Shown here in pieces: positions 32,122 to 42,596 of a stretch of DNA of 64,000 nucleotides (its first letter is position 1; every line of letters starts with the position of its first letter). The DNA lies in contig CM041298.1 in the NCBI GenBank assembly GCA_023052935.1, forward strand, positions 15,855,371-15,919,370, in the 5' to 3' direction. A program made the position numbers and the translations under genes. This stretch comes from Piezodorus guildinii. Lineage: Eukaryota; Arthropoda; Insecta; Hemiptera; Pentatomidae. The notes beneath the pieces are model-generated. The model searched no databases. It was not told where the DNA came from and worked only from the letters and a program-made list of their open reading frames with translations.

Positions 32122-32578
32122 GAATTTTATTTTAAATTTTCTTCCCTAAAGTACCTTTAATTTTGTAGATTCAATATTAATAACTAGATTATCTTGTTAA
32201 CGCTGATGAAAAACAGGTAAATATATAAATTGAATAAATTCGATACCCAACTAAAGGAGAAAACTGAAAAAATATATTTTGTATGCAATTTTTTTGTTTT
32301 TGAACATAAGAACAGTAATATACATACATGTATGATATACCGTTGGAAAGCTTGAGATTTTAGAAAAAATATTATCTCATACACAATCAATTGGTACAAG
32401 TGATTATTTTAGATAATAAGGTAATCGATTTTTTTTATAAAACTTATGTTTTTATAGAAATTCAATTTAATTAATTGTTTAATGATTTCACTCATTTTTA
32501 TATCTAACTGTATTTGAAAATTCTTTAATTTATTCTAAAAATGGTGGTAAGTGAAAGTCGTGTGTTGCTCGCACCAGA
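32119..32578 (-). repeat. Family X fragment (left half)
   Basis: Minus-strand match from the AAAGTACCTTTAATTTTG block to GCTCGCACCAGA. It is fused directly to the truncated mariner. Confidence 0.8.
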
Positions 32579-32694
32579 TTTTTTAGAAAACTATTCAAAT
32601 TATAGATTGTAAAACATTTGATTCGGAGTGTTGTTTCTAAAAAAAATTATTAACTTGGGGTCTATATAGTTTTTTTGTTATTGAATAGGAGCTT

Positions 32695-33955
32695 TTTTTT
32701 TTTTTTTTAATATTTTTATTGAAATTTACAACTGTATTTTGTAATACAACAAGTAAATATGTTAATAATGATAAAATACATGAAAAAAACGCGAAGAGAA
32801 AACGCCCATTGGCATCACTCCACTAAGTAACTAAACTAGAAGGTCTCGAGGCCATCTTCTTTTCAGGCGCCTCGTAGGATTGTCAGGAATTGAAGAGGAA
32901 GCAAGAATTGAAACTAGAGGATTAGAGTGGGAGTGGAGTTTGTCATGGAAGGATTGATACTTGGAAGGATTCGGGCCAAATCAGCAACATATGGGATGTT
33001 AAGGTCTTTATGGATGAGTTTATTTGTGACAAAGTAAGGAGCATTGAGGATTTTTCGAAGGATTTTGGATTGTAAGGATTGAATACGGGAAGAATTTGAT
33101 GGTTTCGTAGAGCCCCAAAGCTCAACTCCGTAAGTCCAGATAGGCCTTATGATGGTGATATAGATGAGCCTTTTGTAGATAAGTGGAAGGTTGGAGCGTC
33201 TGTCCAGTAAGTGTTGCAGTAAGCGAAAGCGACGGGCAGTTTCTTGTCGTTTCAGTCGTGTATGGGGATTCCATGTTAGACGTTTGTCAAGTAGTAGTCC
33301 TAGGTAGCGGATCTGTTCAACTGGAACAAGCGGAATATTATTAAAGGAAACTGTAGGGCAGGATGTCATAGGTTTACGACGAAGGGTAAAGGTAATTTGG
33401 TGGGATTTGTTGGCATTGATTTTGATTCTCCAATTCTGACACCATATCTCAAGCTCTCTGATATGGGATTGAAGATTTTGAGAGGCAATAGTAGGATCGT
33501 TATTGACTGATAACACACAAGTGTCATCAGCATAGGTAGAAAGGAAAGTGTTGGGATGGGTTGGGATATCAGCTGTATAGACTGTGTAGAGGATGGGTCC
33601 AAGGATACTACCTTGAGGGACACCAGCAGACTGAGTAAAAAGGGATGAATAGGAACTATTGTGGTTTATTTTGAAGGATCTTTCAGAGAGGTAAGACTGG
33701 ATGATGAGGTAGTATGTAGGTGGAAGGAATTTTCGGAGCTTGTAAAGCAGTCCTGGGTGCCAAACTCGGTCAAAGGCCTGTTCTACGTCGAGGAAGGCTC
33801 CCGTGCAGTACAATCCACGCTCCAATGCTGAAGAGACAACATCCACCACACGATGACATTGTTGGATGGTGGAGTGGGATGAGCGAAATCCAAACTGGTG
33901 ATCCGGGATTATCTGAAACGTCTCTAGGATAGGATAGAGTCGTTTAAGGATTAGT
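32695..33955 (-). pseudogene. LINE-B (Jockey-like), 5'-truncated copy with target duplication
   Basis: Flanked by GAATAGGAGCTT at 32683-32694 and 33956-33967, with a T-run at 32695 that is the poly(A) tail of the minus strand. The frame opens at the 5' end with IIPDHQFGFRSSHSTIQQC, then LDVEQAFDRVWH, SAGVPQGSILGP and the catalytic YADDTCVLS (frame open 32914-33849 and beyond). RYLGLLLDKRLTWNP and YGVELWGS follow. A single shift near 32970 moves the ending KYQSFHDKL to LKRRWPRDLLV into another frame. No endonuclease domain remains. Confidence 0.9.
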
Positions 33956-33967
33956 GAATAGGAGCTT

Positions 33968-34049
33968 ACATTTACATATTGCTAAATTAACTCTACAGGT
34001 GAGATAACAATGTATATTCGATAACGAGTTTGGAAATATAATGTCTTAC
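33968..34049. other. Copy A first-intron donor flank
   Basis: Contains the GTAAGAC donor (minus strand, 34043-34049) for the exon at 34050. Confidence 0.45.
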
Positions 34050-34068
34050 CTGCCTCAGCAATGTGCAT
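34050..34068 (-). CDS. AIG1/ADTRP-like copy A, candidate first coding exon
   Basis: On the minus strand an ATG in the context AAACAATG opens MHIAEA and ends one base into the next codon at a strong donor (GGCAG/GTAAGAC). Joined to the acceptor at 15857 the reading is MHIAEA-G-LLSVQPETL, with the split codon GGA restored exactly. Phase, donor strength and start context agree, but the exon has only 19 coding bases and the intron would be 18.2 kb, so transcript evidence is needed. Sequence to the right would be 5' untranslated. Confidence 0.55.
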
Positions 34069-34189
34069 TGTTTAAGAAAAGCAAAAATACTGCACTAAAC
34101 ACACCTTGAACAGAATAAAAGGCCATCGAATAAAGATAATCCCACAGCCGGTTATTAGGCACCTGTGCGAACAGGAATGATTCACTCAT
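34069..34189 (-). promoter_or_regulatory. Presumed 5' untranslated exon part with overlapping upstream frame
   Basis: If transcribed, this contains an upstream ATG at 34187-34189 starting a 44-codon frame in another phase that stops just past the main ATG. The frame is hydrophobic and resembles no protein I recognise. Confidence 0.3.
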
Positions 34190-34714
34190 TTATTATTTAT
34201 TCGTAAACACGGTATGGCGAGAAATATTAGTATTAATGGTCTTGCCAACTAATAATAAAAAGGTGAAGCACTGGAAAATTCCAAACATTTTGACTTTTGT
34301 CCACCTAAATTGGTGATTTTGCCCTATGTACGACGGTTATTTCTTATAATAGTCCAAGAGATGCATGGTTGACTACCACATCGAACATACATCTAGAAAT
34401 ATTTTTACTAATTCCTTTCTACCATACTTATCACAAAAATGCATTTCTTACGGTCTTAAAACTCTTATTAAGCAGCTAATTAATTTGATGAATTGACAAA
34501 TAATGTCACGATTACTAGGCCATTAAACATACGATTAGTTTTTGTTATAACTAGTCTGTTAAGTCTAAAAAATGACGAAAATACATTTCCTGCGGTTCAG
34601 AAACTCTTACTAATGACCGCCGGGAAAGTAAAAGTCCAGCGAAACCACGTGGAGTCCGGCGGTTCGCACGTTAAGATGGCCTTTCGTTTCGTTTATTTAT
34701 TTAAAGTCACTTTA
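34190..34714. other. Putative upstream region of copy A
   Basis: No element recognised with confidence. A slightly GC-richer patch lies near 34600-34690. The promoter of copy A would be expected here, but I see no convincing core motif. Confidence 0.3.
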
Positions 34715-34972
34715 TGCTACTGAGGCTAATTGGACGATGCTACACTAAGAGTCCTAAATTTTGCCTATCTTAGGTTTAATTAAGACAGGGATCTTTAACG
34801 AGTACTGATATTGCACAGGCTCGGGACCACCTTTTAAAGTCCCTTCCGAAGGACAGCATAACAAAGGATTTTTTACTCCCTTTAAAAAATCCTAGGACCA
34901 ATTGCGGGTTTGAACCGGTCACCGGCATAGAAGACTTTTATGCTAGCCACTCTGCTACTGATCCCTATTTTT
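34715..34972 (-). mobile_element. SINE-A copy
   Basis: Near full-length minus-strand copy: GCTAATTGGACGATGCTAC block, AGGATTTTTT/AAAAAATCC inverted repeat, B-box complement and head complement TGATCCC. Confidence 0.85.
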
Positions 34973-34974
34973 GA

Positions 34975-35330
34975 AGTTAGAGACAGATATTTAGAGAGTT
35001 TTAGAATCAATAAGGCGCGATAAACAGAACAATAAGAAGAAAAAAAAAGTTGATCTATATTGATGTCACAAGCTATAATAAATGTAATTCCACACAAAAC
35101 GCGGTTATTATTGAAAATAGAGTAAAATCGAATAGGTTAGCAACCATAAACAGATAAACCCTAATATAATTATTGGGAAATCATAAACCATTGTGTAATA
35201 ATTTGCACCTTTTTTTTCCTTCAAAATTGTAATACACATATACACAATATTAAATGTATTTAATCCTGTAATTATAATAATATTTCTCTAATTAATAATA
35301 GTTCTCTCACATAATATATAGGATAGATGA
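34975..35330. repeat. Repeat E copy
   Basis: Shares blocks with 50120-50640 (TTTTAGAATCARTAARGCG, ATAATADATGTAATTCCACA) and with 57800-57900 (CCCTAATATAATTATT). An unclassified AT-rich repeat. Confidence 0.5.
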
Positions 35331-35584
35331 TTTCTCGAATAACATATATAATAATAAAAGCACTGAATTATAGCTTTAATTAATCCCGAACACGCATGAA
35401 GCACTGGCAAAACCAAACATTCTTAACTCTTTGCTCGCTGCTTGCATCACTGATCCACTATGCGGGCACACTAAAGATAGATTTCCAACAGGGGTCTATT
35501 CGGATTTGGGAAGGCCTCAGTCAGCATATATTCCTGGTTTCGATAACAATTCTAATAGATGTAGATCAACGATCATTAAACGAC

Positions 35585-35737
35585 ATTCTTTAGATTTTGA
35601 AATAGGTTTTTGGAATGTCTTAAGCCTCTACAGACCCGGAGCAAGAACTGTGCTTCTAGCCCATTAGATAAATACTAAATAGACATAGCGGCTATCCAGA
35701 AGATAAGCTTAGAGGGATCCAGAAGCATCGAAAAAAA
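35585..35737 (+). pseudogene. RTE LINE endonuclease N-terminal fragment
   Basis: The frame reads FEIGFWNVLSLYRPGARTVLL and then, in another frame, IAAIQKISLEGSRSIEK. This matches the start of RTE endonucleases (WNVR.LYRPG, LQE.RW.GSGSIEK). The catalytic glutamate is replaced or shifted, and it is truncated by the following family X copy. Confidence 0.7.
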
Positions 35738-35739
35738 AA

Positions 35740-36690
35740 TCTGGTGCGTGCAATACACAACTTTCACTTACCTCTGTTGTTTTTTTGTTGTTATTTTTTT
35801 TAAATTTATTTATTGAGATATATTACAATTTGTTACAAATTGAACAATAGTAATGATATGAGACCACATTCATACAATATATACAGAAAATAATAATAAT
35901 AGTCAAATTTCATAAAATATAAAATAAATAAATTCATATATATATATATATATATATAATATTATATATATACTATATAATTAATATACAATAAATAAAA
36001 AACAAAACAAATCAAAACAACAACCTATAATTGAGATAAATAAAAAGTTGGCAAATAAATAAACATCATACAAACAATCATAACTTTATACAATATATAC
36101 AATTGCTAAAGAGATCCTAGACTGCGCTTTTTCCTCTACTTGTGGAGGAAAAAGCGGAATCCAAGAGATCCCAACGCCTCTATCTCAGCCGCATCACTGG
36201 TCTGAGCCAGTGGAGGCTGAGTTAGGGCGCTGTAGCCACAAACATACCATACATGAGTGGAGGATCTGACCAGTGCTCCAATTTAAATGTTTACAATACG
36301 TCTCGCGGCCACTGCCGTTTCAATCTTCGAGGAGGATTGTACGGATGGGTGGTGCTGGATAGGGATTGTGCTAGAGGGTTAGGATGATGAGTAAGGTTCT
36401 GATGAAATTTGGAGAATTTGAATGGTACCAGGTCTAAAATAAATGGAATATTAAGGCCATGGTGTAGGGTACAGTTGGTAACGTAATAAGGAGCAATAAC
36501 TATTGTTCGGAGGATTTTGGATTGGAAGGATTGGATGGTTTGATGTTAGAATTTTTAGCTGTCCCCCACAGTTCAAGTCCGTACCTCTGTTGTTAAAATC
36601 AATTTAAGAATATATTTAGAGATGAAAATAAATTGTTAAAGAATGAATCACTTAAGAGTTTCAATAAAAGCATATGTTTTATATATATAC
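35740..36690 (+). repeat. Family X 5' fragment split by LINE
   Basis: Starts TCTGGTGCGTGCAATACACA and resumes at 36595 with AAAATCAATTTAAGAAT. The break carries a LINE and the duplication TACCTCTGTTGTT (35769-35781 and 36582-36594). Confidence 0.8.
35782..36581 (-). pseudogene. Jockey-like LINE 3' fragment with structured 3' region
   Basis: 5'-truncated insertion with a 13-bp target duplication. At the right the minus strand has the end of the coding region (a PRRLKRQW-like end near 36310-36340). The long 3' region contains a perfect 12-bp hairpin at 36125-36156 and is shared with 4890-5270. The left part is TA-rich with (TA)n at 35938-35960. Confidence 0.75.
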
Positions 36691-36804
36691 AAATGAATAC
36701 CCTTTTTCCTCGGTGACCGCATCACGCATAAACGACTGGACCGATTTCGCTAATTATTTTTTGTTTTGTTTATTACAGTCAGTTGAAGGAAAGAAAGAAA
36801 AAAC

Positions 36805-37667
36805 TCTGGTGCGGGCAACAAACGACTTTCACTTACCTCCGTTTTAAAAATCCATTAAAGAAATTTCATGTAGAGTAAGAGATAAGAATGAGTGAAACCA
36901 GTAACGAATTAGTTAAATGGAATTTCTATAGTTTTATTAAAAAATCTATTATATTATTATCTAAAATAACCACTATCTATCTAAAATAAGATTTAAAAGC
37001 TTGTGTTTGAGATAATATTTTTTCTAAAATCTTTAGCTTTCCAACGGTGTATCATACATAAATATTACTGTTCTTATGATCAAAAACGAAAAATTGCATT
37101 AAAAAAATATTTTTTCTGTTTTCTCTTTTAGTTGGTTATCGAATTCATTCAATTTATATATTTACCTGTTTTTCATCAGTGGTAACAAGATTGTATAGTT
37201 ATTTTTATATAATCAACAAAATTAAAGGTACTTTAGGGGAAGAAAATTTAAAATATCGGCATTTAAGCCCTGCCAGACTATTTTGATCAGAATATAACCT
37301 ACATGGCTTTAAATCCTATTAAATTTTACCTTGATATAGCGAGTTTAATCAAAATCGTTCTAACCGTTTTCGAGAAAATCTAAAAAAAGTGCAAAATGCA
37401 TGGTATAAAGTAGCTCTTTTGGTAAGCTCATTTTGATGGAAAAGGTTCTGCTACGTCTCAGGCGTATATTTGTCTTAAATATGAAATTTCATTTTCATAG
37501 GATATACCGTTTCCGCCCGGGAGTTACCACACACACACATACCTTTTTGCGGAACTTGGTTATTTGGACTCAGGGGACCCTAAAACGTGTATTTCCGTAG
37601 AAAACTGGAATGCGAAAATTTTCGCGATCGCAATACTTTCCCTTACTATATATAGTGAGTGAAAGTA
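36805..37667 (+). mobile_element. Family X copy, full length
   Basis: Starts TCTGGTGCGGGCAACAAACG and ends GTGAGTGAAAGTA, with all internal blocks present and a short (CA)n. Confidence 0.85.
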
Positions 37668-37689
37668 AAAATTACTTTATATGTTGTTA

Positions 37690-38147
37690 GTTTAAATGAC
37701 AATCAGTTAGTTTTATCGGATTTTCATCACTTTCCAGCATTTACAATTTTGTGTTTGAGATATTTTTTCGAAAATCTTTAGATTTCCAACCTTATATTAT
37801 ACATCGATATTACTGTTTTTTTGTTCAAAAATACAAAAAAAAAAAAAATTCAATGCTAATAAGATGATATGGTTAATTTATTCCAATCTACAATATTAAA
37901 TGTAATTTAGAGAAATAAAAAAGATACCGGCATTTTATCCCTGTCCGACTATTTAACGGTATAGCGAGTTTAACAAAAAAAAAATGTAGTCCTTTGAGAA
38001 AAACGTAAAAAGGAGCGAAATGCATTTAAAGTAGATTTAGAAGAAAAAAAATTGCTGTAACATCCCGGGCTTATAGTTATCTCAAATATGAAATATCAGT
38101 ATTGTACGACTTTTGATTTTTGGGTTAGACTTACCATAAACACACGG
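37690..38147 (+). repeat. Family X internal fragment, diverged
   Basis: Matches from the CAGTTAGTTTTATCGG block to the TTACC-ACACAC region, ending at the SINE. Confidence 0.7.
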
Positions 38148-38150
38148 ATA

Positions 38151-38439
38151 GGGATCACTTTTAGGTGGGTGGTTAGCATAACAGTCTCCTATGCCAAAGG
38201 TCGTGGGTTCAAACCCGCAAGTGGTCCTAGGATTTTTTAATAGGAGAAAAAAATCCTTAGTTATGCTGTCCTTTGGAGGGGACGTTAAAAGCTGGTCCCG
38301 GGCCTGTGCGATGTCAGGTACTCGTTAAAGATCCCTGTCCTAATTAAACCTGGATAGGCAAAATTTAGGACTCCCACTGTAGCATCGTCGGATTAGCCAT
38401 AGTAGCATAAAGTGACGTTAAATAAATAAACAAACAAAC
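38151..38439 (+). mobile_element. SINE-A copy, full length
   Basis: Complete from GGGATCACTTTTAGGTGGGT to the AAATAAATAAACAAAC tail, with a clear A box, B box (GGTTCAAACCC) and T6 block. Confidence 0.9.
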
Positions 38440-38715
38440 CTCCGTTATAATCTATATTATACCTTAAGAATTTTTAAATACACTTAAAAACAAAAATATA
38501 TTGTTAAAGAATTAATTACATTGAGTTACAATAGAAACATGTGTTTTATTAAATAATCTATTATATTTGTATCTACCACAATCAGTTTTATCGGCTTTTT
38601 ATCACTCTCCAATAACCTTTAAAATTTCGTGTATTAGATAATATTGTTTCTAAAATCTTTAGCTATCCAATGGTATATTATACATCTATATTACTATTCT
38701 TTAAGGGGAACTATT
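38440..38715 (+). repeat. Family X internal fragment
   Basis: Begins CCTCCGTTATAATC and continues to the ATACATCTATATTACTATTC block. Confidence 0.65.
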
Positions 38716-38739
38716 CTTTTCTATTTTCTATTCTATTTT

Positions 38740-38870
38740 GAAAGGAAGCGGCAGAAGAGGGCCTTCAGGTTAATGAAGAAAAAACAAGATATATGGATCA
38801 TCCAGGAACCATCCACTGGAATACCACGACCTGCAGATTGGCGAACGCCGTTTTAAAAGTACAGATACCT
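38740..38870 (+). pseudogene. RTE reverse transcriptase fragment
   Basis: The frame reads AAEEGLQVNEEKTRYM, the conserved segment after the catalytic YADD in RTE-like reverse transcriptases, followed by a short tail. Confidence 0.6.
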
Positions 38871-39085
38871 TGGACCTAGGATTTTTTAATAGCAGTAAAA
38901 AATCCTTAGTTATGCTGTCCTTTGGAGGGGCCATTAAAAGGTGGTCCTGAGCCTGTGCAATGTCAGTAATCGTTAAAGATCCCTATCCTAATTAAACCTG
39001 GATAGGCAAAATTTAGGACTCCCACTGTAGCATCGTCCGATTAGCCATAGTAGCATAAAGTGACGTTAAATAAATAAATAAATAG
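38871..39085 (+). repeat. SINE-A copy lacking its tRNA head
   Basis: Begins at CCTAGGATTTTTTAAT and is otherwise complete to the AAATAAATAAATAA tail. Confidence 0.85.
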
Positions 39086-39371
39086 ACCTAAAAATGTTAA
39101 AACCTCAGAACCTGGTTCCAATGAATGGATTTTGGTGAAATCTTTTATTGTTTTCTTAAAAGCATTTATAATAAAGTTAATCTACATAAAATTTGCCGAT
39201 CTAAATTGCATTAATTGTTTATAGTAATTTTTACCTGAAAACAAATTAAAAAAAAAAATATAAGTTGAGTTGCTCATGATGGTATTTAAGTAGAACTTAA
39301 TATTCTGAAGAAAGATTAAGTATACTATAGTAATAAATAAATTATGTTATTTTTATTATTTTAATATTATA
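39086..39371. other. AT-rich spacer
   Basis: No gene or recognised repeat. Confidence 0.4.
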
Positions 39372-39909
39372 CACTGTCGGACAAAATTAAAGGATCACTT
39401 ACAAATATTTATATTATTATTACAAAAGAGATAAAAATAGGAATTCCTTTGTCCCAGACTGGACTTTGTGTTGTATCTTATCAAGTTAATCCTATACCTG
39501 TTTATATTCCCACCCGTTTATGGAGAAAAGGGTCAGTTAAGAGTGGAACAACATCCCAGAACAACATGTAAGAGCCCTGGTCGCTGGATTGGGCAGGAGA
39601 ATGGAAGCAATTATCAGAGCTAGAGGTGGGAATACCAATTATTGATCGTTTTCCTCGAATTCTTCCTTTTTATTCAGTTTTGTTATTTCATTTCATTTCA
39701 AAGATTTACTTTTTCATTTTGAGACTACAGGGCATTTTTATTTTTTGATTTGTTTTCCTATTAAAAATTTCTGGAAAAGATTTTTTTTTTTTTTATTACC
39801 CTTATAATAAAGTGTGACTTCCAAAGAAAAAAGAATATTTTCAAAAATACGCTATACAGTTCAGTAATTTCAAAATATTGAAGTGATCCTTTAATTTTGT
39901 CCGGCAGTG
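39372..39909 (+). mobile_element. Tc1-like element, internally deleted
   Basis: 538 bp with inverted termini CACTGTCGGACAAAATTAAA and its inverse (one mismatch in this stretch), and TA duplications at 39370-39371 and 39910-39911. Near 39545-39645 the frame WNNIPEQHVRALVAGLGRRM, EAIIRARGGNTNY, stop is the C-terminus of a Tc1 transposase, so it is a deletion derivative that can only move in trans. Confidence 0.88.
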
Positions 39910-40124
39910 TATTACATGAAAAATACAAAATGTACATTGCCTTATTTATATCATCGCCAATAATTGTTAATATGTAATGGTGCAACTGTTGCCATTGAAT
40001 TTTGAGCAAGCAACAGTACAATTTATTTAACTTTTCCTAAACATTTTTGGTGTATTTCGCATTTTGCTGATTTCAGAAAATAAATTTCTTGATCTGTTGT
40101 TAAAAATACAATCAATGAAACTTT
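39910..40124. other. AT-rich spacer
   Basis: No gene recognised. Confidence 0.4.
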
Positions 40125-40238
40125 ATTTTTTATTTATTTATAGTAATTTACAACTGTATTAAAGAACACAATAAGTAAATATGTAAAATGAAAATAAAAA
40201 GTCATAAAAAAGTCTTGAGAAAGAACTACGCAGTGGTA
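40125..40238 (-). repeat. LINE-B 3'-terminal fragment
   Basis: Matches the LINE-B 3' region (TTTACAACTGTATTAAAG, TAAGTAAATATGTAAAATG). Confidence 0.7.
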
Positions 40239-40261
40239 GTCAATAAAACTTGAACATCTAC

Positions 40262-40596
40262 GTCCTCAGATAAATAATAAATAAATAAATTCTTTATTAT
40301 TCTGGGACATGTCCCTTTAGAATAAAATATTTGATGATTTGAAGGTAGAAAGAGAATTGGAGTGACGGATGGAAGAAGGGGTAGAACTCCATAGGTTGAG
40401 GATCGAATGAGAAAGGATCTGTCGAAATGTGCAGTTCGGTGGGCCGTACTGTATAAATCTGAAGGCCTGGAGCGTGTACAACGAGGATGGACAGAGGATT
40501 TGAACTGTAGGAGGTCAAAAATGTATGATGGACGGCAGGATTGGATCATTTGGTAAAGGAATGATGCAAGGAAATACTTGCGACGATTGGAAGGGT
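40262..40596 (-). pseudogene. LINE-C (Jockey/CR1-like) C-terminal fragment
   Basis: The minus strand encodes SNRRKYFLASFLYQMIQS, FKSSVHPRCTRS, then FDRSFLIRSSTYGVLPLLPS and a short tail ending in a CCCAGAATAATAAAG 3' region. The pattern R.R..L.FLYK, VP...TR is the C-terminal tail of Jockey/CR1-type reverse transcriptases. The 3' end matches that at 60600-60625. Confidence 0.65.
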
Positions 40597-40650
40597 AGCA
40601 TCGTCCGATTAGCCATAGTAGCATAAAGTGATATTAAATAAACAAACATC
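40597..40650 (+). repeat. SINE-A 3' end fragment
   Basis: Holds GTAGCATCGTCCGATTAGCC to AAATAAACAAAC only. Confidence 0.8.
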
Positions 40651-40798
40651 AAACACACGGAGACACAGACCTTTTTGCGGGACTTGGTTATTTGGACCCA
40701 GAGGATCCTAGCAAGCTTATTTTCGTTGATTGAATTCATAGTTTTTCACGATCCTAATATTTTCAATTACATACATTTCATATATAAGTAAGTAAAAG
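40651..40798 (+). repeat. Family X 3' fragment
   Basis: Holds CAGACCTTTTTGCGGGACTT to the terminal TAAGTAAAAG, with divergence. Confidence 0.75.
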
Positions 40799-40799
40799 G

Positions 40800-40990
40800 G
40801 GCGGGATGGCTCAGTGTGTTAGTTTGCGTTGGTTTGAACACGCGCAGGACAACCTAGCAACAACAGAGGACCAAAATTTGAAACCAAATGAGTACGAATC
40901 TCGGTGCTGAGGGGCTTTTATCTCAGCATTTAACCCCCGCCCTCACCCTCTGGTCTGAGAAACCCTGTATAGCCTATATACAGGGTGCTT
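40800..40990 (+). other. tRNA-like promoter sequence, possible SINE head
   Basis: GGATGGCTCAGTGTGTTAG resembles an A box and GGTTTGAAC a B-box start. The spacing is irregular. A small hairpin (CCTGTATA/TATACAGG) lies at 40964-40985. Confidence 0.3.
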
Positions 40991-40999
40991 AAGGAGGTG

Positions 41000-41380
41000 A
41001 CCTTTGCTGGGAGTAGAAGGAGGTGGAGGCCTGACCTGGTGTGCTCAGCCCCGAGTGAGAACTACATCCTCGACGTCCAGATCGTTGGGGACAATCCCAG
41101 TACTAATCATTGGAACAACTTAAAAAGGGAAAAATACCAAGACTTGGACTGCCGGATGGCCATAGGACGGGAGTTAAGGGTTGCCGGGCATCGATATCAG
41201 AGTGCTCCCTATCACCATAATTTGGAGAGGCGTTTGGTGCAGTTCCTTCGAGGATGTTCGGGTGCTGGGTGTACCCTTGAGGGTCTTGAACTCCATAACC
41301 ATTAGGGTTCTCAAGGGCTCCTACCTCAATTACAATTGCTGGTTCGGGATGCTTCGTGGACTACAGGCTGGAACATGAAT
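41000..41380 (+). pseudogene. R2-like LINE C-terminus: restriction-like endonuclease
   Basis: The first frame reads RRWRPDLVC, YILDVQIVGDNP, LKREKYQD, matching the PD...D...K core of the restriction-like endonuclease of R2-type elements. The next frame continues as TIIWRGVWCSSFEDVRVLGV, VLNSITIRVLKGSYLNY, matching the conserved WRGVW and VL.GS..N end. A frameshift separates them near 41200. R2-type enzymes usually cut 28S rDNA, but no rDNA flanks this fragment, so it is either a relative with other targets or a dispersed relic. Confidence 0.75.
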
Positions 41381-41737
41381 TAGTGAAACATATTGTTCAT
41401 GAAACATATTTATTATGAACTAGTAGTTTGTTGTGGGTGTGAAAATGTATTAGTATAGTGATGCAGTTGTTATCTCTGTTATAGGATACTGCTAAGTAAG
41501 ATAATATGTATTGTCCCATTTATTGAGCCTTGGATTCTGCATCCAAGATACTATGTTGAGCTGGTGAAACCATATATATTGTTTTATAGTTTGTGGAATA
41601 TTAACTTGTGGAAAATGTAATGTATGACCTACCAAATAATAAATAAAATAAAATATTACAGTTGTCATGAAAGAAACCATGTATTTGGAACAGGATTCGT
41701 TGTGAGTAGAAGATTCAGGCGTCTTATTTTGGATTTT
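41381..41737. other. No recognised gene
   Basis: AT-rich; possibly the 3' region of the R2-like fragment. It ends at a SINE target duplication. Confidence 0.35.
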
Positions 41738-41750
41738 AAACCTATAAATT

Positions 41751-42035
41751 GGGATCACTTGTAGCTGGGTGGCTAGCGTAACAGCCTCCCATGCTAAAGA
41801 TCACGGGTTCAAACCGCAGGTGGCCTAGGATTTTTTAATGGGAGTAAAAAATCCTTAGTTACGCCGTCCTTCGGAGGGGACGTTAAAAAGGTGGTCCCTA
41901 GTCTGTGCGATGTCAGGTACTCGTTAAAGATCCCTATCCTAATAAAACCTGGATAGGCAAAATTTAGGACTCCCACTGTAGCATCGTCCGATTAGCCATA
42001 GAAGCATAAAGTGACGTTAAATAAATAAACAAAAC
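41751..42035 (+). mobile_element. SINE-A copy, full length
   Basis: Complete copy with the 13-bp duplication AAACCTATAAATT at 41738-41750 and 42036-42048. Confidence 0.92.
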
Positions 42036-42109
42036 AAACCTATAAATTATTCGAATAAAGGATACAATTAGAAACTACTCAATAGCAAGTGTGCATGCAC
42101 CCATAACAT

Positions 42110-42330
42110 TGTGACCGAGGCTGAGAAGGATGCATTTTTTGTAGTCCTTGGTCGAACAATGGATCAATGACCGAATCATGACATAAAAATTAGAGCTGCT
42201 GACCTTAATGCCAAAGTAGGTCGAGAAAGTTTTTACTCCTCAACCATTGGACGGCATAGTCTACATCAGATCAATAAGGGAATGCATGGAGAGTCATTGC
42301 TTCTGACGCGCGTATTATTTCGTGATGTCG
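42110..42330 (+). pseudogene. RTE endonuclease fragment
   Basis: The frame reads EKDAFFVVLGRTMDQ, stop, then ADLNAKVGRESFYSSTIGRH and SLH, the GDFNAKVG...TIG.HS motif of RTE endonucleases. Short, with a stop. Confidence 0.7.
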
Positions 42331-42596
42331 GGACTATTCGAATAACTTAAACAAAAAAAAAAATCGAAAGATTTCGTAAAAAGTGTTAATTACTTTATCT
42401 TTAGATTTAGCACTATGGTTATAAGTGTTGATATGGATATGGATTATATGGATTATAAGTGTTGATTAATTTGTTTAATAATCAATTAAAAAATGCACTC
42501 AAAATTAAAAAAATATTAAAAAGGAACTAATTTACTACCGAAACTAATGCTCTTTGTTATTAGGTACCAAACTAAAAAGCAGTGAGTTTATAAAAA
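42331..42596. other. AT-rich spacer
   Basis: No gene recognised. Confidence 0.4.

Noticed and set aside
34069..34189. Hydrophobic 44-codon frame as a coding exon of the AIG1-like gene
   Set aside because: Its frame stops before the donor and its phase does not fit the next exon. The adjacent ATG (MHIAEA) fits both, so I treat this part as untranslated.
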